Part shown: in pieces, positions 1 through 13,400 of the stretch
How positions within the stretch are numbered: the first letter of the stretch is position 1
Layout of the letters: every line of letters starts with the position of its first letter
Origin: Calycina herbarum
Lineage: Eukaryota > Ascomycota > Leotiomycetes > Helotiales > Pezizellaceae
Assembly: GCA_001414485.1 (NCBI GenBank)
Contig: LLEY01000135.1
Location: 62,001-126,000 of the forward strand
DNA: 64,000 bases
Direction: 5' to 3'
Notes under the pieces: model-generated
What the model was told of the DNA's origin: nothing
Databases searched by the model: none
The model's input: the letters and a program-made list of their open reading frames with translations, nothing else
Program-made: the position numbers and the translations under genes

Positions 1-3000
1 TAGTATTAGAGTAGTGTTTATCTATCTATAAGAAGTATAGCAGGAAGCCTTATTCCTAGTATAGGTATTATATTCCTCTATTACCTCCTTAACTATTATA
101 GATAATCGATTAATATAGTAGTATTATCTTATTCTTTAGAGGGTTCTACGAATTCCTTAGTATTTATAAGCAGGTACAGTATAGTATTCTTATATAAATT
201 CTTTTATATATAAGCTAGGAACCTATAATTTCCCTTTTACGTATTAGTTATAATCTTTATATATATTCTAAATTTTATTTATCTAGATGTTATTTATTAC
301 TACTATTTTATATATAGTAGATACTAAGTCTCTATTCTTAAGAGTTTTTAAGATTATAATCTTCTTATACTTTTTATTTCCTTTATATCTAGGTTTCTAG
401 CTAAGAATATTAGCTTAAGTATTTAATATTCTCTTTATATATTAAATAATAATATTAAATCCTTCTAATATCTCTAACTATTTAGCTAGTTATCTTATTA
501 TAAGTTCCTTAGTTGTTATAAATATCCTAAGGTTCTTATAGTTAGATAAAACTATAACTAGGTATTTTACTAGTTATAAATAAATTCTCTAGTATTCTAA
601 AGCTAATACTATAGTAAGCAATTCCTTATCAAAGATACTATAGTTTTATTATACTAGGTTAAATATTTTAAAATAATATATAATAAGTATAAGTTTTCTC
701 TTAATATTTAGTTATAGGTAAATCGTACCTACTACTATGTCTAAGGCGTCTATTTTAATCGTACTAGGTTTATCTATATTAAAATTATATAGAATAGGCT
801 TTTCTATAACTTTTGCTTTAAGTTTCTAAAAAGTATTCTCTATCTATTTATTCTATATAAACTTAATAGCCTTCTTAACTAGTACTAATATTAGTTTAGT
901 AATCTTTATATAGTCTTAGATAAATAGATAGTAAAAGTTTATAAATTTAAGGAAAGATTATATATCTTTTATATTCTCTAGTAATTTCTAGTTTAAGATG
1001 TCTTAGATCTTTACTAGATCTATTTCTATTTTTTCTAAGCTAAATACCTATCTTAGGAAAAGTGTTTAAGTTACTCTAAACTCGTATTTTAAGAGTTTTA
1101 ACTAAGAGTTTACTTTTATAAGTTATTATAAAACTTCTCTAATATATCTCTTATATTCTTCTTTTTTTTCTAAGAAGATTAAGATATTATCTAAGTAATA
1201 GATTACTATTACTCTTAAAAGATCTCTTAAAATATTATTATTTTATCTCTAATATATAGCTAGTATATTATAGAGTCTAAATAGTATAACTGTATATTTA
1301 TAAAGGCCTAATAGTAAGGTAAATACTATCTTTTATTCGTCTCTAACTTTTATTTATATAAGTTTATAAGCGTTTTATTAATCTAGTTTTATAAATCGTA
1401 CTACCTTACTTAACTTATCTTATAAGTATTAGCTAGGTAGTAGTAGATAAGCGTCCTTAACCGTAGTATAATTTACTTCTTAGTAATTAATATATACTCT
1501 CTTATCTAGGTCGTCTTTCTTCTTAATAATAAGTATATTTAAGGTAATTAGTAACTTAGATCTTCTAATATATCTCTTCTTAATACCTTCCTTTATATAA
1601 CTTTCTATTCTCTATAGGCTTTTCTAGTTATATAACTGAAGCTTCTGCTTTAAGAGATAATAACCCTCTTTTAATTTAATCTTATAATCTTATAAGCAAT
1701 GTTTTAGTAAGGCTTATAAGTCTTCTAGGTTTTTAAACAAAGCTTTAAATTTTCTATACTATATAGGTATTTCGTTATCAGCTGTCTTACTAACCTGTAG
1801 AGGACCCTAGACAAGGTGTCCTAGCGCTCTAGAAGAGGTGGCGCTAACCTCGTTCCAGTCTTAAAGTTATAAATACGAACCTATGTATTTATATCGACTA
1901 AAGGTTATTGTTCTAGCTTTCTAGTTAATTTCTAGATTATATTCTTAAATCTATAGTATACTAAATATTACTTCCTTACTTCCTATTTTAATAATATTGA
2001 ATTATATATTTAAATAGTATCCTTTAATATTAACTTTTATTAGAATAGTTTACTAATTAATAATCCTATTTTAATATATAATATCTATTCTATTAACTAC
2101 TCTTAATCGATATAGTCTTATCCCTTTAATTAGAACGTTTAGCTTCTCTTAAGCTATTAAGGAAATAAAGTTACCTATTACTCCTAAGTCTATTATAACT
2201 TATAACTTTTTCCCTTATATTTCTATAGTTACTATTAACTATCTTTCTCTTAAAGTAGTATTTAACTTTACTTTAATATATTAAACTTTAAAAGATTAAT
2301 TTTCTCGATTATAATTCTTTCTTTCCTCGTTCTTATACTATAGAAAGAATCTTACTCTTTCCTTATTAGTATATACTACCTTATATACTAATCTATATTC
2401 TATAATTCATATAGTTTTAGGAATTTCCTCTATAAATCGCTTTAGTATTCGTTTATAATTATATTAGATCTATTTATAATTAGTTTCTAAAATAGCTTTT
2501 ATAGACTAAAGTTCTCTTATATATAGATAATCTAAAGTAGCTTCTAGTATACTTATCTCTAGTTTTATATAATAAACTTTAAATATATAGTCTTTTAAAT
2601 TCTTTTCCTTAATAGCTCGAATCTAAGACTAAGGAAAGAATACTACTCCTTCTTTATCTAATAATACTACTTCGTATATCTAATAATATTCTACTATTCT
2701 AGTAGGTTCTAGTAATATCTCTTTAAACTACTTCTATAATAACTAGTCTAAAGTTAGACTTAGTTTATATTATATCTATTATACTATTATTTCTTAAACT
2801 ATTTCTATAAACTATAATTCTCCTATTAATAGATAGTATAATTCTTCTAGTTCCGTCTTAGCCTATCTAGTTATATCGAGTTCCCTTTACTTCTAGAATA
2901 GTATACTAAACAGTTGTTATAAGTTATATTTTCTAAATACTAACCTATTATTTCTAATTAATATAACTATAATATATTACTTAAATTCCTCTAATATAAC

Positions 3001-4666
3001 ATCTTCAGGTAGTGTCCTAAGAAAAGAGGTTTTAATTCGTCTTATAAATCCTGTTAGAACTTGCTATATCTACGTACTAGTTTTATCTAAAATATCGTAT
3101 ATTCTCTATACATCCCCTACTTTAGAGTAGCTAGGTCTTTTAACCAGTTATCGTTTCCGCTCTAGTTCCTTTCCTTTAATAGTTTTCTATCTAGTAATTA
3201 AGCTAACTAGAGTTATCGTTTTAGGGTTATTACTTATAATAGTATATATTATTAAGATAGTTAGATTAACTCCTTATATTATATAAGGACTCTAGAAGTC
3301 TAGTTTCTAGTTATTAATATATACCTATCGATTTCCTTATTTAAAGGTTCTAAGGAATACCTAAGTTTCTCTAACTTCGAGGTCTTTATTCTTTATTTCT
3401 CCTTCTATACTAGATAATAAATCTAATATCTCTAAAGAACTAGTTAATAATAGTAATTCGTATTCTACTTAAAGAGGTTGCTTAGATTCTATTACTAATT
3501 ATATATTATAATATTCTTTAAGAAGTAGGTCTCTATTATTATTAGTATCTTATATACTACTAATTTCTTCGTTATTTTCAATCTAGGTTCTATATCCTCA
3601 TACTTTAAGCTCCTTATTTATAAGTTTAATATAATCGGTTAAAGCTACCTATTATTAAACAGTAGTATTAATTTGTTTTTTCCTCTTAGAGTCTTTCTTC
3701 TTACTATACTTATTTACTCTATAACCTAGAAGGCTATAGTTATAATATAAGTTCTACTTACGTCGATGATTTCGCTTCTCCTAAGAAAGTCCTTCTTTCT
3801 TTAGAAAGGTTTTCTTCTATATAGCGTTTACCTCCTTACTATGTTTACTAGTATAAGAGTGCTTCTACTTTCCTAACTCTTTACCCTTTTCCTCGTACCT
3901 AGGGTTACTCTTTCTAAATTTATATAGGCGGTTATCTAGCTAGACAACCTCCTTAATTATATCTATAATAGTTAAGAATTATATATTCTGTTTAGCTATT
4001 TCCTTATAGATATATATCTTTAATCCTCTATAGAAGAGTTTTATAAGAGTAATAGTATCCTATTCTAACTTTATTCTATAATATTAGAATTCATTAGCGT
4101 AATCTATTACTAATCTAGTCTAGTATAATTCTAAAAGCTTATATATAGCTGTTTAGATTATATTAAAGTCTCTAAAGACTTTTCTAATAGTTACTTTAAA
4201 TTCTTTTTAAGATTTAAATATAACCTTAGTTAATTCTATCTTTCTATCTTTATCCTTATTCTTAAAGAAGTCCTCTAAGTATAGCTAAGCCTATTCTAAT
4301 ACTAATCCCCTAAGATAAGAGATAGCAAAGATAGTTTATAAGTTATAATTACCTTTAAACTTATTAGAATTAAAGTTAAAGTAGATATCTATTTAAAGAA
4401 GGAATAAGTCGAGTTCCTTTCGCTTCTTATAATATATATCTAGTATTTTAACTTTAATAGACTTAAGTACTTCGACCTTATAGAGCTCGGGTACGTCCGG
4501 TATACTAACATTGTCGTCGTTCCTAGTTAACTACGTGTCAGCAAGTGTTCTTCTAGTTACACTTCTAGATGTTCCTACAACGTTGACTCGACTAGCATTC
4601 AGGCTAGTTACTACGGCGGGGGTTGCTAGGGCTATGGCGACTGAACTTCTAAGCAGGTGCTTAAAG
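1..4666 (-). mobile_element. Ty3/gypsy chromovirus internal region, minus-strand copy, RIP-degenerate, cut by window edge
   Basis: Read on the minus strand this is the gag-protease-RT-RNase H part, running into integrase at position 1, of the same element seen complete at 30,758-37,533. Positions 1 to about 1,765 are the reverse complement of about 5,132-6,897. The 5' LTR lies at 4,667-5,127, so the leader and gag start just below 4,666. Almost every reading frame is closed: CAG has become TAG and CAA has become TAA throughout, and the DNA is very AT-rich, as expected of RIP. The element sits inside a plus-strand copy of itself (5,128-9,082); its other LTR lies left of the window. No function remains. 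Confidence 0.85.
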
Positions 4667-5127
4667 TATAATAAAACTTAAACGAACTAAATAAAGATAA
4701 CTAAGTCTTAAAGGTTAGTATATAAGTAAGAAGTATAAATATACTAGGTTGTTTACTTAGAAGTGAACTCGTTACTTATATCAAAGATATTAAATAAGAT
4801 AATAAGATTAATAACTAAAGTTGAGTACGAAGCTCCTATCTAATAGCAGACGTGCTAGTCTTATATAGAACCTTCGTTTATATTAGAGTCCTCCTTAGCA
4901 GGAGTCCCGAAGATAGAGTCCGACTCCATTTCCAGGGCTCCTTAAAACTGGACTCTATCACCTAACTGCTCCTAACCGAGTCACGTGATATAACTGTAAT
5001 AAGATCCTAGAATTGTATATCTTACTATATCTAATCCTTTCTTCCTTCTAAGGTTACAATAGTGTTTATCCTATTAGAGCGTCGCCTGGACTTCACTTCG
5101 TCACGTGCTGACACGTGATTCGTAACA
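4667..5127 (-). repeat. 5' LTR of the minus-strand gypsy copy
   Basis: About 461 bp, reverse-complement match to the other LTRs of the window. Its outer end is TGTTACGAATCACG (minus strand, ending at 5,127) and its inner end is ...TTATTATA, where other copies have TTATTACA. Beyond 5,127 the sequence continues directly in the pol region of the plus-strand copy, so 5,127/5,128 is an insertion joint. ATAGT (5,128-5,132) is the likely duplicated target, but the partner copy is outside the window. Confidence 0.85.
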
Positions 5128-8100
5128 ATAGTATAGAGAATTTAAAGCTTTGTTTAAAAACCTAGAAGACTTATAAGCCTTACTAAAACATTACTTATAA
5201 GATTATAAGATTAAATTAAAAGAGAGTTATTATCTCTTAAAGTAGAAGCTTTAGTTATATAACTAGAAAAGCTTATAGAGAATAGAAAGTTATATAAAGG
5301 AAGGTATTAAGAAGAGATATATTAGAAAATCTAGGTTACTAATTACCTTAAATATACTTATTATTAAAAAGAAAGACGATCTAAATAAGAGAGTATATAT
5401 TAATTACTAAGAAATAAATTATATTATAGTTAAGAACGCTTATCCGCTACTACTTAGCTAATACTTATAAGATAAGTTAGATAAGGTAGTACGATTTATA
5501 AAACTAGATTAATAAAACACTTATAAACTTATATAAATAAAAGTTAGAGATAAATAGAAGATAGCATTTACCTTACTATTAAGCCTTTATAAATATATAG
5601 TTATACTATTTAGACTCTATAATATACTAGCTATATATTAGAGATAAAATAATAATATTTTAAAAGATCTTCTAAGAGTAATAGTAATCTATTACCTAGA
5701 TAATATCTTAATCTTCTTAAAAAAAGAAGAAGAATATAAGAGATATATTAGAGAAGTTTTATAATAACTTATAAAAGTAAACTCTTAGTTAAAACTCTTA
5801 AAATATAAGTTTAGAGTAACTTAGACACTTTTCCTAAGATAGATATTTAGCTTAGAGAAAATAGAAATAGATCTAGTAAAGATCTAAGATATCTTAAACT
5901 AGAAGTTACTAAAGAATATAAAAGATATATAGTCCTTCCTTAGATTCGTAAACTTCTACCGTCCGTTTATATAAGACTATATAAAAATTACTAAACTAAT
6001 AATAGTACTAGTTAAGAAAGCTATTAAATTCATTTAGAATAAACAGACTAAGAACGTTTTTTAAAGGATTAAAACAAGGTTTATAGAAAAACCTATTCTA
6101 TATAATTTTAATATAAAGAAACTAAGTATAATTAAAACAGACGCTTTAGATACATTAGTAAGTACGATTTACTTATAACTAAATAGAAAAGGAAAACTTA
6201 TACTTATTATATATTATTTAAAAACATTTAACTTAGTATAATAAAACTATAGTATCTTTAACAAAGTATTACTTACTATAGTATTAGCTTTAGAATACTA
6301 AAGAATTTATTTATAGCTAGTAAAACACCTAGTTATAGTTTTATCTAACTATAAGAATCTTAGGATATTTATAATAACTAAGGAACTTATAACTAAACGA
6401 TTAGCTAGATAGTTAGAGATATTAGAAGGATTTAATATTATTATTTAATATATAAAGAGAATATTAAATACTTAAGCTAATATTCTTAGCTAGAAACCTA
6501 GATATAAAGGAAATAAAAAGTATAAGAAGATTATAATCTTAAAAACTCTTAAGAATAGAGACTTAGTATCTACTATATATAAAATAGTAGTAATAAATAA
6601 CATCTAGATAAATAAAATTTAGAATATATATAAAGATTATAACTAATACGTAAAAGGGAAATTATAGGTTCCTAGCTTATATATAAAAGAATTTATATAA
6701 GAATACTATACTGTACCTGCTTATAAATACTAAGGAATTCGTAGAACCCTCTAAAGAATAAGATAATACTACTATATTAATCGATTATCTATAATAGTTA
6801 AGGAGGTAATAGAGGAATATAATACCTATACTAGGAATAAGGCTTCCTGCTATACTTCTTATAAATAGATAAACACTACTCTAATACTATAGATACCTTA
6901 GAAATTAATATCTATAGATTCTATTATTAAATTACTAAAATCTAAAAATCTAATAATAAGAGTTAAGTATAACTTAATCCTAGTTATTATAAAACAACTT
7001 ACAAAGTATATAATTCTAATAGTATATATAGAATTAAGTATAGCTAAGGAATTAGCATTTATATTTCTTAGAGAAGTAGTCTTAAAATATAAACTATCTA
7101 AAGAAATACTCTTAGACAAAGATAAACTCTTTACCTCTAAATTTTAGATCGCTCTTATAAAACGATTAAGTATAAAAAGAAAGCTTTTAACAGCTTTCTA
7201 CTCTTAGATAAATAAAGGAAATAAACATATAAACTAAGTAATAGAAATATACCTTTATTATTATATAAACTACTAGTAAGATAACTAGGTAAAGCTGCTG
7301 CCTTTAGTATAGTTTACTTATAATAGTTTAGTAACGGAAATAACACTTATTATACTATTCTATACTAATTTTAGATATAAATTATTAGCGTATTAAGAAC
7401 TACTGTCTATAACTATCGATAACTAACTTACTTATATTTAAGTATCGAAAATTAAAAGCTTATATAAGGAACTTATAGATAACTTATAATTTATAGTAGA
7501 AAGAAACGCGTACTACTATAATAAACAACGTAGTTAGGAGCTAATACTAAAAAAGAGAGATAGAGTCTACTTAGTATAAAAGAATATTAATATAAAAAGA
7601 CTAAGTAATAAACTAGATTATAAAAAACTTAGACTATTTAAAATTAAACGATTTAAGAGACCTTTAAATTATAAACTAGTACTACTAAGGATAATAAACA
7701 TCTACCTAGTATTCTATATATCTCTACTCGAACTAGTACTACTAGGAGCACTACTAGCTCTAATTATAGAAATTTAACTAGTAAACCTAAATACTAAGTA
7801 CGAAGTTAAAAGGATTCTTAACTATAAACTAGTTAAAGAATAGGTTAAGTACTTAATTAAATAGTTAGATTACTTATACTTAGAAAACACTTAGGAGCTA
7901 AAAAGCAATCTTAACTATTACTAGGAGGAACTTCGGAAGTTCTACTACTAAAACCTAGAGTTACCTACATCTTATAATTAAAAGAGAAAGCCTTAAAGAA
8001 AGCTAAATTAAGGGTTAGCTTAGTAATAAAAGCGGGGTCGCTGGAAGAAGAAGAGGCTACTAGCTAAGCAATCTCTAATTCCCTCTCTTCTTTCTCCTTC

Positions 8101-9082
8101 TCTACTCTTTCCTTCTTATTAGCTTTATTAAGCTCTTATAGGTTAGTAAGACTACGACGGAGTATCTCTTACTCCTACTCTATAAAGAAGCGTTATTATT
8201 TTTATAAGCGAAGGATCTTTTATATAGCTTCTTCTTAAATCTTATAAGCTATCTCTTCCTTCTACTATAACCGCCGCTTCTAGGTATTAATAGATTCCTA
8301 CTTAAAAATTAAGAGTATTTAGTTTTACGATTTAATATTATAAGATTTACTCTTCCTAGTATACTTAGAGTACTTAGAACTACTAGGAACGCTAATATAT
8401 TAATAACTAGTTTTCATATTTATATAATAAGTATAAGGAATTATTTCACGTCTTAAACGTTCGATTTAAAGAGCGTTAAGAGTTCTATATTATTTAAGCT
8501 TATCTTTTAGAAGAGGTGTTAACAACATAATAGGAACTAGAGAGGCTGCTAGCCTCTTAACGATATTTTCTTAGGCTATACTTAAGTATAGGGATACGCT
8601 AGTCTAAGAAAGGGATAGTATTACGAATTACGATTATATAGTAAGTAGTCTAGACGGCGTTTTAATAGAATAAGGTATAATATCTAGGAATAGAAGGTAA
8701 TATAAGAGGAAATCAGTAATACAAAGGACATTTAGAGATTTTAGGATCTTACTATTATAGTACTATTAGAAGTCACGTACGGTTATATAACGTAATTGCC
8801 TATATCGCTCTAATCGCCTTAATCGTAAGCGACGCGAGCGACGCGAGCGATGTAAGCGACGTACTTAGGAATAAAGGTTCTATATAAGGACTGGCACTTC
8901 TGCTATTAGATAGGAGCTTCGTACTCAACTTTAGTTATTAATCTTATTATCTTATTTAACATCTTTAATATAAGTAACGAGTTTACTTTTAAGTGAACAA
9001 CCTGGCGCATCTATACTTCTTACTTATATACTAACCTTCGAGACTTAGTTATCTTTGTTTAGTTCGTTTGAGTTTCGTTACG
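5128..9082 (+). mobile_element. Ty3/gypsy chromovirus, 3' part (RT to 3' LTR), plus strand, RIP-degenerate
   Basis: This collinear match to 33,580-37,533 runs through reverse transcriptase, RNase H, integrase, a C-terminal chromodomain (about 7,795-7,965) and a 3' LTR (8,619-9,082). It starts abruptly in RT at 5,128 because the minus-strand copy was inserted there; the 5' part must lie left of the window. Stops fill all frames (TAG for CAG). Between the chromodomain and the LTR an antisense Glu/Lys-rich reading frame can be traced at about 8,040-8,200, shared with the copy at 36.5 kb. The whole composite was inserted into a pogo-like element whose 3' part follows at 9,083. Confidence 0.85.
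8619..9082 (+). repeat. 3' LTR of the plus-strand gypsy copy
   Basis: 464 bp, the same length as both LTRs of the complete copy. It begins TATTACGAAT (TG turned to TA) after a purine tract (AAGAAAGGGATAG) and ends GTTTCGTTACG. It contains short GCGACGCGA-type tandem repeats at about 8,829-8,862 and a TATATAA box near 8,882, a plausible element promoter. AAAGG (9,083-9,087) matches the pogo sequence expected at the insertion point, but the left duplicate is not in the window. Confidence 0.85.
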
Positions 9083-10048
9083 AAAGGGTCTATATTGAAT
9101 GCTAGTGTTAGATAGGCATAAGAGTTATGAATCAGCCGAATTTCAAGAGTATTATAAAGTATATAATATTATAACTCTTGGACTACCTCCCTACTCATCC
9201 TATATAACCTAACTACTTGATTTTAGGTGCTTTAGTATATTAAAGTAGGTGTATAGTCGGTAGATTAAGACGTTTATCAAAGCCTATATTAACTATATTA
9301 CGAAGGTGGAGTTCTTTTTAGCTTTTGTAGCAGTATATAAAGAATTAATAACAGTCTAGAACGCTTAAGCTGGATTCCGTAGAGCTGGCCTAGTGCCTTT
9401 TGACTCGTAAGTAGTACTTTTAAAGCTTAACGTGAGGTTATAGACTCCAACTCCCCTAAGACCCTCTACTGCCAATTCCAATACTTGGATCTCCTAGACT
9501 CCCTTAAACCCCACCGAAGCGCTCTTATAATCGACTCTTGTTTAGAAACAGATTGCCTGTCACCAGGGGAGCTCGCTGACTCTACTATTTGAGACAGTTG
9601 CTACATTAGCAAAAGGTATAGAGCGAATAGCCTATGAGATAACCTTGTTGTCTGCTGAAGTACGTACCCTTCAAGCAGCGAATAAAGCCTTAAGTAAACG
9701 CCGTAGAGCTAAAAAGACTCGTGTGTGTTAAGGGGGGGGCACTTATAGTAGAGGATGCCTAAGATCTTTTAACTTAAAAGGACGTTAATAAGCAAGTATA
9801 ACGCGACTTACGTGTGGAGGGGGGTAATAAGAAGGAGGGGCAATTGTCTAGACGGCGTTGTAGTACTTGCGGAAAAGCTGGTCATAATACACGAACTTGT
9901 TAAATAGATGTAGATATGTCTGATTCTTCGGATTCTAAGTAGTTATGGTTAATTTAATATGTTGTAGTTAATTTATTAATATTCAAAGTTGAATGCTAAG
10001 GAAAAGTGCGCTAGGTCCTGATATGCGCCAGGTCCTGATAAACCACGT
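9083..10048 (+). mobile_element. pogo/Fot1-like DNA transposon, 3' part with right terminal inverted repeat
   Basis: Translation in broken frames gives the second half of a pogo-type DDE transposase: a stretch equivalent to LDGHxSH...EYY...NIITLGLPPYSS, then the C-terminal AEVRTLQAANKALSKRRR-like tail near 9,655-9,715. The right end carries two 17-bp iterons (10,007-10,023 and 10,024-10,040) followed by AACCACGT, then the TA target at 10,049-10,050. The left part was separated by the gypsy insertion and lies outside the window. It is less RIP-eroded than the gypsy copies but non-functional. Confidence 0.8.
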
Positions 10049-10050
10049 TA

Positions 10051-10498
10051 CTGAATTCTATTAGTTGAGACTATTCGGAATAACTTAATTAATTAAATAA
10101 AGTTCTAAGACTTTAACAGGTATATAGCACTAGCTATCTATCTAAACAATGTATATTTATATAATTATTTTAAAACACTTAGAATAATTCAGTTAAACAA
10201 ACGAAACATGGAATTTTCCAAACTCGTCTAGAAAACATTAACTAAGTAGGTTTAGAATAATTAAAATGGTCAAATTAGTATACATGGGCAGAATAAGTCA
10301 GAGTTACAATCAGTGATTGAAGGGTACTGGGTCGTTTCTCCCATTGCCAAAATTAACCTTTGTGCAAAGATAGGTAATGAACCCAAATGATTTTAAATTT
10401 GGAATTGTGATCAAGAGCTAAATAATCTAGTAAAGAGATGCATAACTGCAAGGAACAGATTTCCACGTATAGCTGACCTCGGTACTTCAAAAACATTC
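10051..10498. other. Intergenic spacer between repeat block and GTPase gene
   Basis: AT-rich at first, returning to normal composition by about 10,300. It is the 3' flank of the minus-strand GTPase gene. I see no gene, repeat or RNA in it. Confidence 0.6.
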
Positions 10499-13400
10499 TC
10501 ATCTCCGAAGGGGTATATCGGAAATGGCCGCCAGTAACTCAGCATGCTTCCTCTTAAATTCTACAATCTCAGCCAGCAACTTAGTCTTTTGCCTTTCCTC
10601 TTCCGGATCTTGCTGATTCCCGGCATTACCCAAACTCTGGGGATCAAACGCTAATGCCATTTCCACATCAGTGCCGATGAGATCTAGAACCGTATTGACC
10701 GCATCATATAGATCACCAAAGGATTTCCGGACCAAGCGATCCATGCTTGCCTGTATTTTGGCAGAAATATTAGGGAACAAGGTACCATTTGTTATCCGCC
10801 CTTGTACAATGGATCGTTGCTTGGCTGCCATTTTATCACCTGCTCAAAAATTATAGTATTAGCACACGGGATTATAGTGACACCAATGGTACAGTTATCG
10901 AGGCTTTTGGGATAAAGAAAATAACAGTTGGTGTACTAACCACTCGTTTGCGCTGCGCTGCGGTACGCTGGAACCATCTCAGAAACCACGTAAGAAGATT
11001 CGTTTGGCTCAGACGCATACCGTCGAATCAGCCTGTAATGTTCTTTTAGCAAGGAATCATGGACCCACTGGAAGATATTGAACTGATGGAAAGCGGCATA
11101 CTTGACTTTGCGGGAGAAGGACCGTTGCACCAAATTGAATCTGAACTCTACATCCTGAATTCTGAAGCTAATTCCTTGAACTAGGGTATGAGAGAAACCT
11201 TGTTCTAATTATGATCTGATTGTTAATATCGTTCTGTTGATCTTGAAACTTTTGGCCACTTGCCTTTAAGGTGTGATTCCAGATTGAGAAAGCAGCCTCG
11301 AATATACTCGAGGAGCTTGTCGAAGACAGTCGGGATTTCCTCTTCCACTAAATCCCATTGAAATTCCAACTCTGTTCTCATTTTCCAGATGAGTTCAGAA
11401 TTCCAGTTTACATGAGGTTTCCCCGGCGTCTCGTGGTCGCCGTTATTTATACACCATGCATCATACTGCTCTGTAGGTAAAAGATCAGCATAATTGATTT
11501 AAAAGACTAAAGATTGCGAGGTGTATACTCCAATGCCACTTTGGCTGTGAAACGTCAGCTTAAGAAGTTTTGACGGGAGACAGGATCTGCTTACCCAACG
11601 CCACTCCAGGCCTTTGGACTCTGCTGCTTTCTCCCAGACTTCGTTTCTTTGTTCTTTTCATGCAGTTGGTAATTTTCTTGAACGTTTGGTGTCGAGCGCC
11701 TGACTTACCTAGATATGTAGAAAGCATCTCTCGGAAAGAATCCTTGAAGTCAGTTTTGGAATTACTAATTATGTCGGAAACCTTTGTTTTGTTGGTCAGC
11801 TTGATGTTGTAGCTGACAGAAAATATCACGTACCACTGCTCTTAACCCGATTAGGAAAGCATGAACTGATTCATCTTGTCCACGACTTTCAACATGAGGA
11901 ACAGGTGGGGAACTGCTTGCATAAATCTCGACAGAGCTCAACAGACTGGAAAGTGTCGATTGAAGAAAGTGTTTCGCCTCGAGAAGTTGAGCTTGCGCTG
12001 TAATCTTATAACAAAATCGACGAAGGTCTGGAACTCCGCTGGCAAGAACCATTTCAGTATTACCTTTTCTTGAAAACTTCTCATAAGTTGTATTGGATAC
12101 GCAGAAGACATCCAGATGGCCTCCGGGAACGTTCGAAGCATAGGCATTTTGAAGTCCATCTTTGACGTAACTGCTTCGAGCATTAATGAGAAGAAGATCT
12201 TGCCTATATATGTATCAGCTTGCTGCAACGAATTTGGAATATTCTCAAAATACTGTCGTTTCAATTGTTTTTTAAAACTTTTGTTGCCATCTCTCTTCGC
12301 TTTTTCAATGTCCTTGTCAAGCTTTTCCATCACCGAGTACGGTATTTTCTTATGAGGACCGCAGAATTCCCTTCTGGCAGTGTTATGATTGATGTCCTGA
12401 CACGCATTGGTTATTCATGGTCCTCGTTGAGGAGAGGATTGGTTTTACTTCTGATTTCGTGCAGACAACTGCCAAATTCAAACTCTTCACACCGGATTCT
12501 TCCCATTCTACAGGGGCATGTCGTGCAAGTATGCTGTACAGGGATGACTTGAGAGATTGGTCGGTAATGGCTCGAGATATATTTGCCACGATGAAGACGT
12601 TATCACACTTCATCAGGTATGCCTGAGTTGCTTGTACTCTTGCAAGATTGGTATCCTGCAACCCTGATGTTTTATTAGCTTCTCATATCACGTTGTTTTC
12701 AAGGGGGTACTAACCGGGCAAATCCGCAAGTACAACTCCAGTGTTAAGGACTTCGGCGCTTAGATAGACGCTAGGAGAATGGTTTATCAGAAAAACGGTT
12801 CGTTAGAAAAAATAGGAAATAGATCATAGTACATACCGAATTATTTTAGTAAAAGGCCAAAACCTGTTCTGCATGAATACGCTGGTAATCTCACAGCACT
12901 TTTCGGCGTCGTCCGCTGTTGCTTTCAAAAATCCACTGGTGCCACCAGTTGGCCAGTCAAGTTGGCGGGCCCATTTCACCAACAGCTCCGTAGCTTTCAA
13001 CAAACCCTCATCGGTCATATCAGAAATCAACGGTTTGTTGAAACCTCTCTGATGCTTAAAACCCGCTTCTAAAGTTGACCAGGCTTGCTCAGATTCCCTC
13101 TCGTAGCGAGCATAATCCTTTGCATTGACCTCGTCACTTCTCATTTGGGGAAGGAATATCTGACGGTAGTTCCATAAAAGCTCTTTGACAAGGTTCTCGA
13201 TTTCCGACACGGACAGGTATTCGACTTCAATTGTGATAGGACTCGTATGTTCGATTGTCTTTTGCCTATATTCGGTGACAACTGAGGTACAAGCAGCGCC
13301 AATATCCCCCTGTTTGACAATATAAGCATTCGAATATCGTTAGGTGGTTGGTAAACATAACTTACGGTTTTGGCAATCTCCGGAAAATGGAGCAAGGAGT

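Noticed and set aside
6898..7119. 73-codon minus-strand frame in the gypsy copy
   Set aside because: Antisense to RIP-degenerate integrase sequence; AT-rich chance frame.
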